Assembly (NCBI RefSeq): GCF_000317695.1
Contig: NC_019771.1
Span: 1,444,001 to 1,508,000 of the forward strand
Reading direction: 5' to 3'
From: Anabaena cylindrica PCC 7122
GTDB taxonomy: Bacteria; Cyanobacteriota; Cyanobacteriia; Cyanobacteriales; Nostocaceae
DNA: 64,000 nucleotides
Shown here: positions 53,294-62,749 of the stretch, piece by piece
How the letters are laid out: each line of letters begins with the position of its first letter
Numbering within the stretch: position 1 is the stretch's first letter
Made by a program: the position numbers and the translations under genes
Notes under the pieces: generated by a model
Seen by the model: only the letters and a program-made list of their open reading frames with translations
Told to the model about the DNA's origin: nothing
Database searches by the model: none

Positions 53294-54919
53294 TTACACA
53301 GTTACAAGTTCTTTCGTTTTTATTTCCTGAATAGGTGTAGTTTTCACCCAAACTTGATCCAAACCACCACTAATTAAATGATGTTGTTGGTTAGCATCCT
53401 GTTGTGGATAATCTAAATGTTTGTGCATTCCGCGAGTTTCCCTGCGTTCCAAGGCGCTGCTGTACATCCATCTGGCTGTTGCTACCATTGCAGCTGCTTC
53501 TCTGGTGCGAACAATATTGCTATCATCTGCAACCTCGCTGTTGCGAATTTTATGCCAAAGGAAATGTAATCTTTGCAATGATTCGGTCAAACCTTGTTGA
53601 TTACGGAAATAATTGCGATCATAAGGGAAAACTTCCGCTTGAGTAGCTTTAATTATTTCTTCACTGTTAGTTTGACGCTGACTACCAGATATAAATCCTG
53701 CTCCACCTACAGCTTGAACTGGTCTTTGGTTGGCTTGCACACCTAAATCATGGGAGTATGTAGCCGCAGATTGTCCTGCCCAGTACCCTGAAGATAGCGC
53801 CCAAGCTGCATTATGACTACCACCACCGGTAAAGCCACCACAAATTAATTGTCTTGTTGCGGCATCACCAGCGGCATAAAGTCCACGTACAGAAGTTGTA
53901 CAAGTATAATCAGTAATTCTAATGCCACCTGTACCACGAACAGTTCCTTCTAAACGCAGAGTCACAGGAAAACGTTGAGTAAAGGGATCAATACCTGCAC
54001 GATCAAAAGGTAGGAAGAAATTAGGTTGAGATAACCGCATTGTTACCCGCATTTCTTCTGAGGCTTTGTCTATAATTGCGTAAACAGGCTGAGTTAGCAA
54101 AGTTTCGGCAATGACAGAACGCCCTTTTTGCGAACCAGCACCAGGGATAGGTGTCCCATCTTCGTAGGTGAATGTCGCCCAATTATAGAATAAGGTTTTG
54201 GTGACAGAAGAAAAAGCAGGTGCGATGCCATAGGCGTTGGAAAACTCCATTCCTGACATATCTGCACCCGCTTCGGCTGCCATCAGGTATCCATCCCCTG
54301 TTAGCACATTGCAACCCAAGGCTTTACTCAAGAAAGCACAGCCTCCGGTGGCAATGATTACTGCACCTGCACGCACAATCCACTTTTCACCAGTCTGACG
54401 GTTAACTCCTGTCGCCCCAGCAACGGCACCTTCTGCATCTACCAATAGCTGCAAAGCTGGACTATGGTCTAAAATTTTTACTCCTGCCCGTTTTACTTGC
54501 GATCGCATCAACCGCATATATTCGGGGCCTTGCAGACTGCGCCGATACGGTTTACCTTCTTCATCTGTAGGGAAAGGATAACCCCAATCAGCTAGTTGGT
54601 TGACGTTCGCATAAGTTTGATCTAGCACGCGTTGCATCCAATTACGGCTAGATAAAAATCCTCCCAAAGCTTCCCTAGAAGCCATTGCGGCTTCTCTACT
54701 GTCGGGTTCTGGTGGGACATACCACACACCGTTACCCGAAGCGGCTGCACAGCCACTCGTCCCACAATAGCCTTTATCTACCAAAACCACTTTTGCACCA
54801 GCATTAGCAGCACTCCAAGCTGACCAAGTTCCAGCCGGTCCACCACCAATTACTAATACATCAGCTAATAAGGTTTGATCAACATCGCTATCCTGGGAAA
54901 ATAATTGTTTCTGAGTCAT
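53294..54919 (-). CDS. AprA-like FAD oxidoreductase (fumarate reductase/adenylylsulfate reductase type)
   Basis: Start at 54919 (MTQKQLFSQDSDVDQTLLAD), preceded by AAGAGGAA; the 54967 ATG lacks support. The 541-residue protein has the Rossmann FAD motif DVLVIGGGPAGTWSAWSAAN near residue 20, the DKGYCGTSGCAAASGNG loop, and the C-terminal GLYAAGDAATRQLICGGFTG with Gly-rich and Ser-His-Asn residues that hold FAD in this family. Arg-rich active-site segments (ETRGMHKHLDYP) lie near the end. The fumarate reductase superfamily includes AprA of APS reductase. The small ferredoxin encoded next makes a two-subunit enzyme likely. A catabolic role with an organosulfur or organic acid substrate is inferred. 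Confidence 0.8.
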   Translation of the reverse strand: MTQKQLFSQDSDVDQTLLADVLVIGGGPAGTWSAWSAANAGAKVVLVDKGYCGTSGCAAASGNGVWYVPPEPDSREAAMASREALGGFLSSRNWMQRVLDQTYANVNQLADWGYPFPTDEEGKPYRRSLQGPEYMRLMRSQVKRAGVKILDHSPALQLLVDAEGAVAGATGVNRQTGEKWIVRAGAVIIATGGCAFLSKALGCNVLTGDGYLMAAEAGADMSGMEFSNAYGIAPAFSSVTKTLFYNWATFTYEDGTPIPGAGSQKGRSVIAETLLTQPVYAIIDKASEEMRVTMRLSQPNFFLPFDRAGIDPFTQRFPVTLRLEGTVRGTGGIRITDYTCTTSVRGLYAAGDAATRQLICGGFTGGGSHNAAWALSSGYWAGQSAATYSHDLGVQANQRPVQAVGGAGFISGSQRQTNSEEIIKATQAEVFPYDRNYFRNQQGLTESLQRLHFLWHKIRNSEVADDSNIVRTREAAAMVATARWMYSSALERRETRGMHKHLDYPQQDANQQHHLISGGLDQVWVKTTPIQEIKTKELVTV

Positions 54920-54985
54920 AGAAATTCCTCTTTTTTGTAACCTTAATTTATTGAAAAATCGTAGCAACCCAACAAAATCCTGAAG

Positions 54986-55061
54986 ATGTTGGGTTTCCTT
55001 ACGTCAAACGCCACTCGTTTCCAGCTGGGAAACCTGTCCACAAGGGTGGCTTCCCAACCTA
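54986..55061. repeat. Palindromic dispersed repeat, copy B
   Basis: Begins GTTGGGTTTCCTTACGTC and closes GGCTTCCCAAC; closely related to copy A at 53214-53288. It fills the gap between the SDR stop (55071) and the flavoprotein start (54919). Confidence 0.65.
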
Positions 55062-55070
55062 CCAACTAAC

Positions 55071-55871
55071 TTAAACTCCTGGTGTAGTTCCACCATCAAC
55101 TTGAATTTCTGCACCAGTGATAGAAGCAGCTAAATCAGAAACTAAAAATAATGCTAAAGCTGCAATTTCTTCAGGTTTGACGATTTTTCCTAAAGGAATT
55201 GATTTCACTGCTTGGGCTTTATATTCATCCACAGTAATACCCAAACTTTGAGCATTTTGGATTGCTAAAGTTTTGCCTCTTTCTGTGTCTGTTAAACCTG
55301 GAGAAATGGCATTAATTCTAATATTATCTAGGGCTAATTCTTTAGAAATGCCCCTTGTAAAGTTGAGTAATGCCGCATTGGATGTTCCTCCTGGTAGGAA
55401 GTTGGGGCGGGGTGTACGTCCAGCACCACCAATAATGTTAACAATACGTCCATCACTCTGTTTTTTTAGATGGGGGACAACGGCTCTAACTAATCGAATG
55501 TAACCCAAAAGTTTTAAATTCCAAGCATCTAAAAATGCTTCATCACTTAATTCTAAAAAAGATCCTGCACGGGCTGAACCAGCATTATTAATCAAGATGT
55601 CAACTTTACTAAATTGTTCAATTGTTGTAGAGACAACTTTCTCAACATCTTCTGCTTTTGTTAAGTCGGCACTAATGGCAATAATTTTAGTTCCAGTTGT
55701 GGGTAAAGATTGAATATCAAATACTGCTTGTTCTAATCTTTCTTGATTGCGGGCTGCAATGACTACATTCACATCTTCACTATACAAAGCTTTAGCTGTA
55801 GCTAACCCAATTCCGGCACTACCACCTGTAACAATAGCTGTTTTACCTGATATATTTAGTTCTAAACTCAT
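55071..55871 (-). CDS. Short-chain dehydrogenase/reductase
   Basis: The 266-residue classical SDR has the cofactor motif TGGSAGIG at about 14-21 (TxGxxxGIG), NNAG near 90, an active-site Ser in IIGGAGRTPRP (about 142) with PGGTSNAALLNFTRGISKEL, and the C-terminal TGAEIQVDGGTTPG. The usual catalytic Tyr of YxxxK appears replaced: the sequence reads LPGGTSNAALLNF, with Ser/Thr/Asn where YxxxK is expected, so activity is uncertain or altered. It lies between the methyltransferase and flavoprotein genes on the same strand. Confidence 0.82.
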   Translation of the reverse strand: MSLELNISGKTAIVTGGSAGIGLATAKALYSEDVNVVIAARNQERLEQAVFDIQSLPTTGTKIIAISADLTKAEDVEKVVSTTIEQFSKVDILINNAGSARAGSFLELSDEAFLDAWNLKLLGYIRLVRAVVPHLKKQSDGRIVNIIGGAGRTPRPNFLPGGTSNAALLNFTRGISKELALDNIRINAISPGLTDTERGKTLAIQNAQSLGITVDEYKAQAVKSIPLGKIVKPEEIAALALFLVSDLAASITGAEIQVDGGTTPGV

Positions 55872-55909
55872 AATTACACCCGATAAATTTACCCAAGAGA
55901 TTCAGAAAT

Positions 55910-56563
55910 TTATTTCTCGCAATCTCCGTTAGAAAATACAAATAGTTGTTCTTCTTTGGGTGTAGGTAAATTTTCACCTAAATAACGATGAATCCCTACT
56001 CCCATATCTCCTGTGGCTGTGAGTTTAAAGTTAACTTCCTCAAATCCAAAATCACGGAAGTATTTACGCACGGTTTCTGAATAAGCAATACCGTTAGAAT
56101 TTCCACGAGTCCAGAGAACAAACGCACCTTTTTTACTTAAAAAACTCAAATTTCCTAATAACCGATTGAGTTCATTTTCATCAGATAAATTGCCAAAAAT
56201 ACCACAAACAATCACAATATCTGCTGGTACTGCTCCTATATAGTTATCTGAAGCAGTTGCATCACCATTGATAAACTCAATTTGTTTTGTTAAACCCAAT
56301 GATTCTATAGTTGCACGTCCACGTTCGACTAACTGGGGATTGATTTCGACTAATCTCGCAGATACATCTTTCGCACGAGGATGATTTGCTAATGTTCCTA
56401 ATAAATCTCTGCCATCCCCAGCACAAGCACTAACTACACGAATAGTACCAGTTGGAGAGTTATCCAAACTATAGGAAATATATTCCCGCACGATTTCTAG
56501 CCGTTGCTGCAATTTTGGTTCGCTATTGTAAAGATCGTGCCATTCTAACCAATCTTTTGGCAT
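55910..56563 (-). CDS. Class I SAM-dependent methyltransferase-like protein
   Basis: The 217-residue protein has SAM-binding motif I as VVSACAGDGRDLLGTL (a 'CAGDGRD' variant), motif II acidic LVEINPQLVERG, and FINGDATASDNY. The N-terminal WLEWHDLYNSEPKLQQRL is a helical cap. The fold is clear, but the substrate is unknown; some members of this group are non-catalytic SAM binders. It precedes the SDR gene by 38 bp in the same direction. Confidence 0.75.
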   Translation of the reverse strand: MPKDWLEWHDLYNSEPKLQQRLEIVREYISYSLDNSPTGTIRVVSACAGDGRDLLGTLANHPRAKDVSARLVEINPQLVERGRATIESLGLTKQIEFINGDATASDNYIGAVPADIVIVCGIFGNLSDENELNRLLGNLSFLSKKGAFVLWTRGNSNGIAYSETVRKYFRDFGFEEVNFKLTATGDMGVGIHRYLGENLPTPKEEQLFVFSNGDCEK

Positions 56564-56746
56564 AAAAGAAGATTCCCGATTGCTAAAAATTCAGATTTTC
56601 AACAGTGCATTTGATCACTCTGGCGCTAAACTACGGCAAGTCTATCAAGAAACTGTAGATTAAATATAAACATAGACTACCATATCAATTCACATAAAAT
56701 CAAGTAATTAGATAATTAGCTATCTAGGTAGTAATACAAAAGATGA

Positions 56747-57718
56747 TTAAGTTGCTTCTAATAATTGACTAACTTGCGCTAAGTCTACGTTTCCACCACT
56801 GATAATTACGCCGATTCTTGCTGCTGGTGCTTTAACTACACCTTCTAATAATGCTGCTGCGGCTATGACTCCAGTGGGTTCAACAACGATTTTTAACCGT
56901 TCCCAAATAAAGAACATGGTGCGAATGATGGCTGCTTCCGATACTGTCACCATATCATCTACGTATTGCAAGACTAGGGGAAAGGTGATTTTACCTAAAC
57001 TGGGAGTCCGTACACCATCAGCAATGGTCTGGGGATTGTGGACAGTTTGCAGGGTTTTAGTGTAAAAGGAACGAGTAGCATCATCAGCCAATTCTGGTTC
57101 TACACCAATTATTTTACAATTAGGTAAAAGTGCTTTTGTAGTAACTGCACAACCAGAAATTAATCCACCACCACCGCAACATACTAATAAGTAGTCTAGT
57201 TGTCCCACTTCTTGAATTAGTTCTAATGCAGTTGTACCTTGTCCAGCAATGACATGAGGATGATCATAGGGTGGAATTAAAGTTAATTGGCGTTCTGCTG
57301 CGAGATTTTTGGTTAATTCTTCCCGGTTAGTTGTTTCACGGTTGTACAAAATGACTTCCGCACCATAACCGCGAGTTGCAGTTTGTTTGACTATTGGTGC
57401 ATCATCAGGCATCACTACAATGGTGGGAATATTAAGTAATTTACCTGCAAGTGCGATCGCTTGACCATGATTTCCTGAAGAATAGGTAATCACCCCTTTT
57501 ATTTTCTGCTCTACTGATAATTGCACTAAGGCATTATAAGCACCACGAAACTTAAATGCTCCCGTCCGTTGAAAGTTTTCGCATTTAAAAAATACTTGGC
57601 TTTGAGTCAGTTCATTGACAGTACTAGAGGTAATTACTGGTGTTTGATGAGCAATACCCAAAAGCCGTCTTTGTGCTGCTTCTATATCAGTAATAGTAAC
57701 AGAATTAGATAATAACAT
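56747..57718 (-). CDS. Threonine dehydratase/serine racemase-like PLP lyase
   Basis: The 323-residue fold-type II PLP enzyme has PLP-lysine in RTGAFKFRGAYNAL (about residue 56), SSGNHGQAIALAG, the phosphate loop CCGGGGLISGC and the C-terminal EPTGVIAAAA with VIISGGNVD. There is no ACT regulatory domain, so it belongs to the short catabolic group (serine racemase, threo-3-hydroxyaspartate ammonia-lyase or IlvA-like). It may deaminate a hydroxy-amino acid; with the adjacent genes it may prepare a 2-oxoacid for the downstream dehydrogenase. Confidence 0.88.
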   Translation of the reverse strand: MLLSNSVTITDIEAAQRRLLGIAHQTPVITSSTVNELTQSQVFFKCENFQRTGAFKFRGAYNALVQLSVEQKIKGVITYSSGNHGQAIALAGKLLNIPTIVVMPDDAPIVKQTATRGYGAEVILYNRETTNREELTKNLAAERQLTLIPPYDHPHVIAGQGTTALELIQEVGQLDYLLVCCGGGGLISGCAVTTKALLPNCKIIGVEPELADDATRSFYTKTLQTVHNPQTIADGVRTPSLGKITFPLVLQYVDDMVTVSEAAIIRTMFFIWERLKIVVEPTGVIAAAALLEGVVKAPAARIGVIISGGNVDLAQVSQLLEAT

Positions 57719-58010
57719 TGTTTTTTCTAAAGCGAATACAATTCGCGTCTACACAAACTAAGGGACTTCCAAATAAAAAACACTCAACTACCTAACGCAA
57801 AAATCTCTCAAATCCTTATTCCTCTGTGTCCTCTGCGCTACGCGCACGCTTTGCGTTAGCGGAGCTTTCGCTTTAGCGATACGTTAATCCGGATAATTTA
57901 TTTCTTGGAAGTCCCTAAGTCCACGTAGGTGGACTTTGTTTGTGTAGTAGCGTTCGCCCTTGGCGTGCCGTAGGCTCTATTATATTCGCCCAAAACTTTT
58001 CAAACATCCT
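57719..58010. other. Intergenic region with MITE-like element and small palindromic repeats
   Basis: Contains the MITE-like element at 57761-57916, then a hairpin AGTCCACGTAGGTGGACT and a dispersed-repeat stretch (gcgttcgcccttggcgtgcc) near 57950-57975, just after the aldo-keto reductase stop. No gene. Confidence 0.5.
57761..57916. mobile_element. MITE-like element, 156 bp
   Basis: The ends AGGGACTTCCAA (57761-57772) and TTGGAAGTCCCT (57905-57916) are perfect 12-bp inverses. The interior has no ORF and carries a GC-rich palindromic block (ctctgcgctacgcgcacgct and following). A TA occurs at the left border only, so target duplication is unproven. Confidence 0.6.
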
Positions 58011-59051
58011 CTAAGGTGCTGGATTAGGATAACGAGTATGAATTGCATCTATATCTGCGAAAATCTCTTTATCCAAAACCACATTGACACTATCTATATT
58101 TTCCTGTAATTGTGCCAAAGTTGTAGCCCCAATAATTGTACTTTTAACAAACCAGCGACTTTTGACAAATGCGATCGCTAATTGAGCAGGTGAGAGATTA
58201 TACTTTTTAGCAAGCTCCACATAAGCCTTAACCGCTTCCTGCACATTGGGTTTTAAATACCGTTGTCCAAAACCTGGGAATAAAGTTATTCTCGTATTTT
58301 CTAATTGTTGGTTTTCGATATACTTCCCAGTCAAAAACCCAAAGCCCAGAGGACTGTAAGCCAATAAACCCACATCTGTATAACGAAAAACTTCAGCTAA
58401 ACCTGATTCAAAGTTACGATTGAGTAAATTGTAAGCATTTTGAGTAGTTACAACTTTAGGTAATCCCAGATCATTAGCAATGCGAACAAACTCACTTACC
58501 CCCCAAGGAGTTTCATTACTCAAACCCAAATAACGAATCTTCCCAGCTTTAATCACATCAGCAAAAACTGCTAACTGTTCAGCAATAGGTACGGTTTCCC
58601 TTTCCAATTCGGGATTATAGGCTGTTTGACCAAAAGTAGGGACATAACGATCAGGCCAATGGATTTGATACAAATCTATATAGTCAGTTTGTAATCTCTG
58701 CAAACTATCATCTACTGCCTGTGTAATATTATCACGGTCAACTTTATTATTTCCGCCTCTCAACCAGGAAAAAGGACGACCAGGACCTGCAATTTTAGTA
58801 GCAACTATCAGTTGATCTCGTTGCTGTTTTTTCAACCATTCACCAATATAAGCCTCAGTTTTTCCTTGGGTTTCACCACGAGGAGGTACAGGGTACATCT
58901 CCGCAGCATCTAGGAAATTTATCCCTTGGGTAATCGCATAGTCGAGTTGTTGATGTGCATCCTCAATAGTATTTTGATGCCCATAGGTCATAGTTCCCAA
59001 GCAAATTTCTGAAACCTTGAGGTCGCTTTCTCCCAGTTGGTTGTATTTCAT
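58011..59051 (-). CDS. tas-like: Aldo-keto reductase, Tas-like
   Basis: The 346-residue protein is very like E. coli Tas (LGTMTYGHQNTIEDAHQQLD, FLDAAEMYPVPPRGETQG). AKR catalytic residues Asp (FLDAAEMY), Tyr (EMYPVPP), Lys (VATKIAGPG) and His (YQIHWPDR) are all present. The NADPH-binding C-terminal IIGATTLAQLQENID is intact. Such enzymes reduce aldehydes and ketones. It heads the minus-strand series but is separated from the PLP lyase by 290 bp with a MITE-like element, so it may be a separate unit. Confidence 0.9.
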   Translation of the reverse strand: MKYNQLGESDLKVSEICLGTMTYGHQNTIEDAHQQLDYAITQGINFLDAAEMYPVPPRGETQGKTEAYIGEWLKKQQRDQLIVATKIAGPGRPFSWLRGGNNKVDRDNITQAVDDSLQRLQTDYIDLYQIHWPDRYVPTFGQTAYNPELERETVPIAEQLAVFADVIKAGKIRYLGLSNETPWGVSEFVRIANDLGLPKVVTTQNAYNLLNRNFESGLAEVFRYTDVGLLAYSPLGFGFLTGKYIENQQLENTRITLFPGFGQRYLKPNVQEAVKAYVELAKKYNLSPAQLAIAFVKSRWFVKSTIIGATTLAQLQENIDSVNVVLDKEIFADIDAIHTRYPNPAP

Positions 59052-59509
59052 AAGATTTGGATAATTCTCCTTAATTACTTTTTGCTACAAAATCTAAAAA
59101 TATGACTATTATATGCAACCCTATTAAATCTACTGATTTACCGGAGTTAATAGCTAAAAACGTATATTATCATACAAAACTGAGATAAACAACCCTTTGT
59201 AGCAATTAATTTAAAATTATAAAAAATGTATCCACTAATACTACTATTTGAGTTTTTTTATGAAATATTGCTACTTATCAATCATTAACTACTGTGAATC
59301 GATCAAATTATCGTAGATTGCTTTAATGCATGAGGTAATTGTCTAGCTACTATAGGCTTTTATATCATTATGAATACAAAACTAATCTAGATAGACCTAA
59401 TGACAGGAAATCTCTATCTGAGAAATTCTCTTCTTTTCCCTATATTAAGTGCGAAATCCTCTGTGATTTGGTGCTGAATTAAATTTTGTGTGTGTGTAAG
59501 GTTATCAAA
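59052..59509. other. Intergenic region between divergent aldo-keto reductase and porin genes
   Basis: About 460 bp of AT-rich sequence with likely divergent promoters. I see no gene relic, strong hairpin or repeat in it. Confidence 0.5.
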
Positions 59510-61225
59510 ATGAAAAAAACTGCTTGGAATTTATTGCTTACTTTGCCAATGTCTGTATTCCTGTTAGTTTTAGCAGCTAGTACAAAAACTCTTGCCAGTG
59601 AACTAGGAGGAAAAAATCAAACAGCAGGTAAAGAGGCTTTATCACCCGTCAGCATCAATATTCCTAAATCTGACAACGGTACTCAAATAATTGCTCAAAA
59701 AGAACCTTCCTCTTCAATTGATGAATCACAACTTACATCCGTATCCCAACTTTCAGATGTACAACCAAGTGACTGGGCATTTCAAGCTTTGCAATTTTTA
59801 GTAGAACGTTATGGTTGTATTGCTGGGTATCCAAATGGCACATTTAAAGGTAATCGTGCCTTAAGTCGCTACGAATTTGCCGCAGGATTAAACGCTTGTT
59901 TAGATCAAGTCAACAAACTTATCGCATCATCTACATCTGATCTGGCTGTAAAAACAGATTTGGAAACCATACAGCGTCTAACTGAAGAATTTAACACCGA
60001 ACTTGCTCAATTACGTGGGAGATTAGATAGTTTAGAAGCACGTACAGCAGAAGTAGAAGCCAATCAGTTCTCGACAACAACCACACTGAGTGGTCAGGTT
60101 CAGTTCGTACTTGGAGGGGTTTTAGCGGGCAATAACGTGATCACCAAGCAACCCGCACCCCGTACCATTACATTTCAAGACCAGGCTCGTTTAGTATTAA
60201 ACACCAGTTTTACTGGTAAAGATCAACTACGGTTAACACTCTCAGGCGGAAATATTGAGTCTTTAGGGACTACTAGAAGAGGAATTTTTGGAACCTTTGA
60301 CGGAAGAACCGCCGATAATCGCAGCCCTCGTTTTGAACCCAATCAGATTATTCTTGGTGGTGTCCGTTATCGGTTTCCAATTGGGAAAAAGACACAATTT
60401 AACATTTTTGCTCAGTCAGATGGAGCCAATGAAATCGGTTTAAGTGGTCCTACTAACCCATTTGAAGGTTCTGCTTCTAATGGAATATCACGATTTTCCC
60501 GGCGAAATATGGTCTATAATTATGGAGATACAGGTCCGGGAATTGCCATACTCCATAACCTGAGTGACCAGTGGCAATTAGGGGCATCATACAGTGCGCC
60601 TAATGGTGATAATCCTCTACCTAATAATGGCTTATTTACAGGCAGATATGTGGCTTTCGGGCAAGTAACATACTTTAGCCCCAAGAAAAATTTTCGCCTT
60701 GGTTTAAGTTACGCTAATACCTACAGTCCACCGGGTGCAACTGGTCAAAGTGGAACTAATTTTGGGCCAGCCGCTGGTAGTAACTTGGCAAACAGTACCG
60801 TAGCTGGAGCCGGAACTGTGGGAAACCTTTATGGCATTGGGGCATTATATAAAGTTAATCCAAGGTTAGCAGTCAATGGTTTTGTGGGCTATTCAGCCCA
60901 TCGTTATTTGGGACATGGAGATGGTCAAGTCTGGAACTGGGGAACAGGACTAACATTTCCCGATTTAGGAAAAAAAGGTAGCTTAGGGGCTATTTTTGTG
61001 GGTCGGGCACCTACACTGACTCGTTTGAGTTCAAATGTAGATTTAGGAGCAGGTAAGGGTCAAGCAGATAAAGATACTTCACTGCACATTGAGGGATGGT
61101 ATCAATATAAACTCACTGACAATATTGAAGTTACTCCTGGATTTATTTGGGTAACAGCACCAGATTCCGATGCCAGCAACCCTGCTAGTTTAGTAGGTTG
61201 GCTGCGTACTACCTTCAGGTTTTAA
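59510..61225 (+). CDS. SLH-domain OprB-family porin
   Basis: Start chosen at 59510 (MKKTAWNLLLTLPMSVFLLV), with GTAAGG about ten bases upstream; the upstream GTG adds nothing conserved. The 571-residue protein has a signal peptide (cleaved near TLASE), an S-layer homology domain at about 80-130 (QPSDWAFQALQFLVERYGCI, RYEFAAGLNACLD), a coiled-coil segment (QRLTEEFNTELAQLRGRLDS), then a beta-barrel OprB domain ending in Phe (WLRTTFRF). These porins attach the cyanobacterial outer membrane to peptidoglycan and admit small solutes. Placed before the ABC transporter genes, it may serve the same substrate. Confidence 0.92.
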   Translation: MKKTAWNLLLTLPMSVFLLVLAASTKTLASELGGKNQTAGKEALSPVSINIPKSDNGTQIIAQKEPSSSIDESQLTSVSQLSDVQPSDWAFQALQFLVERYGCIAGYPNGTFKGNRALSRYEFAAGLNACLDQVNKLIASSTSDLAVKTDLETIQRLTEEFNTELAQLRGRLDSLEARTAEVEANQFSTTTTLSGQVQFVLGGVLAGNNVITKQPAPRTITFQDQARLVLNTSFTGKDQLRLTLSGGNIESLGTTRRGIFGTFDGRTADNRSPRFEPNQIILGGVRYRFPIGKKTQFNIFAQSDGANEIGLSGPTNPFEGSASNGISRFSRRNMVYNYGDTGPGIAILHNLSDQWQLGASYSAPNGDNPLPNNGLFTGRYVAFGQVTYFSPKKNFRLGLSYANTYSPPGATGQSGTNFGPAAGSNLANSTVAGAGTVGNLYGIGALYKVNPRLAVNGFVGYSAHRYLGHGDGQVWNWGTGLTFPDLGKKGSLGAIFVGRAPTLTRLSSNVDLGAGKGQADKDTSLHIEGWYQYKLTDNIEVTPGFIWVTAPDSDASNPASLVGWLRTTFRF

Positions 61226-61323
61226 TGCTTCTGAATTAAAATTTACAGGATTTAAAGATTTACAGAATTTCTTCTTCAAAGTTCTTTAATCCTGTTAATC
61301 ATTTACAGCAAGAATTACGAATT

Positions 61324-62145
61324 ATGACCAACCCAACTGAATTACTCAATGATCGGTATGGTAACGACAAATTTAATCCAAATATTCCTTGGAGTGACAC
61401 ATTAGAAACTCTGTTATCCCATCGTTCAATTCGTGCCTATTTACCTGATGTTTTACCCCTAGGAACTTTAGAAGTTTTAATCGCTGCTGCTCAATCTGCT
61501 TCTAGTTCCTCTAATCTCCAAACTTGGAGTGTAGTAGCAGTTGAAGATGCAAATCGTAAAGAAGAATTATCAAAGCTGGCTAATAATCAAGTTCATATTC
61601 GCCAAAGTCCTCTATTTTTAGTGTGGTTAGCAGATTTGGCAAGACTGACATATACTGCCGAAAGTGCTGGAATACCCCATGAGGGTTTAGATTATTTAGA
61701 AATGTTTTTGATGGCGGCTATAGATGCATCTTTAGCAGCCCAAAATGCAGTGGTAGCGGCAGAATCTCTTGGTTTAGGAACAGTTTATATCGGTGCATTA
61801 CGAAACAAACCAGAAGAAGTGGCACAATTACTAAATTTGCCTTCTCATGTAGTTGCAGTGTTTGGGTTATGTGTTGGTTATGCCGATCCAATTGTGAATG
61901 TAGCTGTTAAACCACGTTTGCCTCAGTCGGTAGTGCTACATAGGGAAACTTATCAACTTGCAAAACAAAATGAAGGAATTTCTCTTTACAATCAAATTAT
62001 GAGAGATTTTTATGTTTCGCAGAAAATGAATATTCCTGGTGATTGGTCAGAACATTCTAGCAAAAGAGTAGCATTTGCTGAGTCTTTATCAGGTCGGGAT
62101 AGGTTACGGGAGGCTTTGAATAATCTGGGTTTTGAACTACGTTAA
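61324..62145 (+). CDS. Nitroreductase-family flavoprotein (NfsA/FRP-like)
   Basis: The 273-residue protein has FMN-binding SHRSIRAYLPD, SASSSSNLQTWSVVAV and the later ESLGLGTVYIGALRN, with the extra C-terminal tail that distinguishes NfsA/FRP NADPH oxidoreductases from NfsB. It could supply reduced flavin for a two-component monooxygenase such as SsuD, but no monooxygenase is seen in the window. Same strand as the porin (98 bp downstream) and followed by a strong terminator. Confidence 0.88.
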   Translation: MTNPTELLNDRYGNDKFNPNIPWSDTLETLLSHRSIRAYLPDVLPLGTLEVLIAAAQSASSSSNLQTWSVVAVEDANRKEELSKLANNQVHIRQSPLFLVWLADLARLTYTAESAGIPHEGLDYLEMFLMAAIDASLAAQNAVVAAESLGLGTVYIGALRNKPEEVAQLLNLPSHVVAVFGLCVGYADPIVNVAVKPRLPQSVVLHRETYQLAKQNEGISLYNQIMRDFYVSQKMNIPGDWSEHSSKRVAFAESLSGRDRLREALNNLGFELR

Positions 62146-62270
62146 ATACAGTAGAATTCAGGCTTTGCTGTCAGCTTTATTTAGCTACAATATTCTGTAA
62201 CTTTTAAAGAGAGATTATTTAATTGATGTGAGCAATTAATTAGTTAATTGTCAAAATTTTGAATGCTGTA

Positions 62271-62299
62271 AATCCCCATAGACAAGTGGGGATTTTTTT
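62271..62299 (+). terminator. Rho-independent terminator after the nitroreductase gene
   Basis: AATCCCCA pairs with TGGGGATT across an 8-nt loop and runs into seven Ts (62293-62299). It is a strong canonical terminator. Confidence 0.85.
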
Positions 62300-62433
62300 G
62301 TACATTTATTCTAAAAAATACTTGCATTTTTTATCTAATTATGCCAGACTAATATAAAGCTACGGTATTCCTACCGATTTAATGTAGATTGTATCTAAGA
62401 CAGAGTTAAACAACAAGCGTATTGGTATCAATG

Positions 62434-62575
62434 TCAGGACTTACGCAACTGGCACATTGGTATGGTGCGTCAGATGTCAATAATCTGTTTATTTGCAAGA
62501 TTTATGCAGTCTGACGTGGTTGGTGAGCTTGCCGAACCACATCCTACAACAGATTTTTAGTGTGACACGCAGCTT
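62434..62575. repeat. MITE-like repeat starting GACTTACGCAA
   Basis: The left motif ACTTACGCAACTGGCACA is closely echoed at 63753-63775 (ACTTACGCAAGTGTCACACT), and TTTAGTGTGACAC (62559-62571) is an exact inverse of GTGTCACACTAAA there. GACTTACGCA is a frequent terminus of small cyanobacterial elements. Borders are approximate. Confidence 0.45.
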
Positions 62576-62749
62576 TAGTCCTAAATGTCACATACTTGAT
62601 TTACTGAAGCTTTTGTTTGAGAAACATTGAAGCAGATAAACAGTATCTAAATTTCGGTTGGAAAGAATGTTATGCGATCGCAGCCTCTGTTTCGTTGATA
62701 GATTTGCTGAGGCTGACCAATAAAAAATCTAAAATGAGAGGTTTTGAAT

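Larger units (their letters stand above)
62146..62749. other. Intergenic region with terminator and MITE-like repeat
   Basis: Contains the terminator at 62271-62299 and a repeat-like stretch from about 62434 (CAGGACTTACGCAACTGG) to 62575 (TTAGTGTGACACGCAG) with an inner inverted pair GCGTCAGA/TCTGACGT. The ABC ATPase gene's promoter and its GAGAGG ribosome-binding site (62736-62741) follow. Confidence 0.5.
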
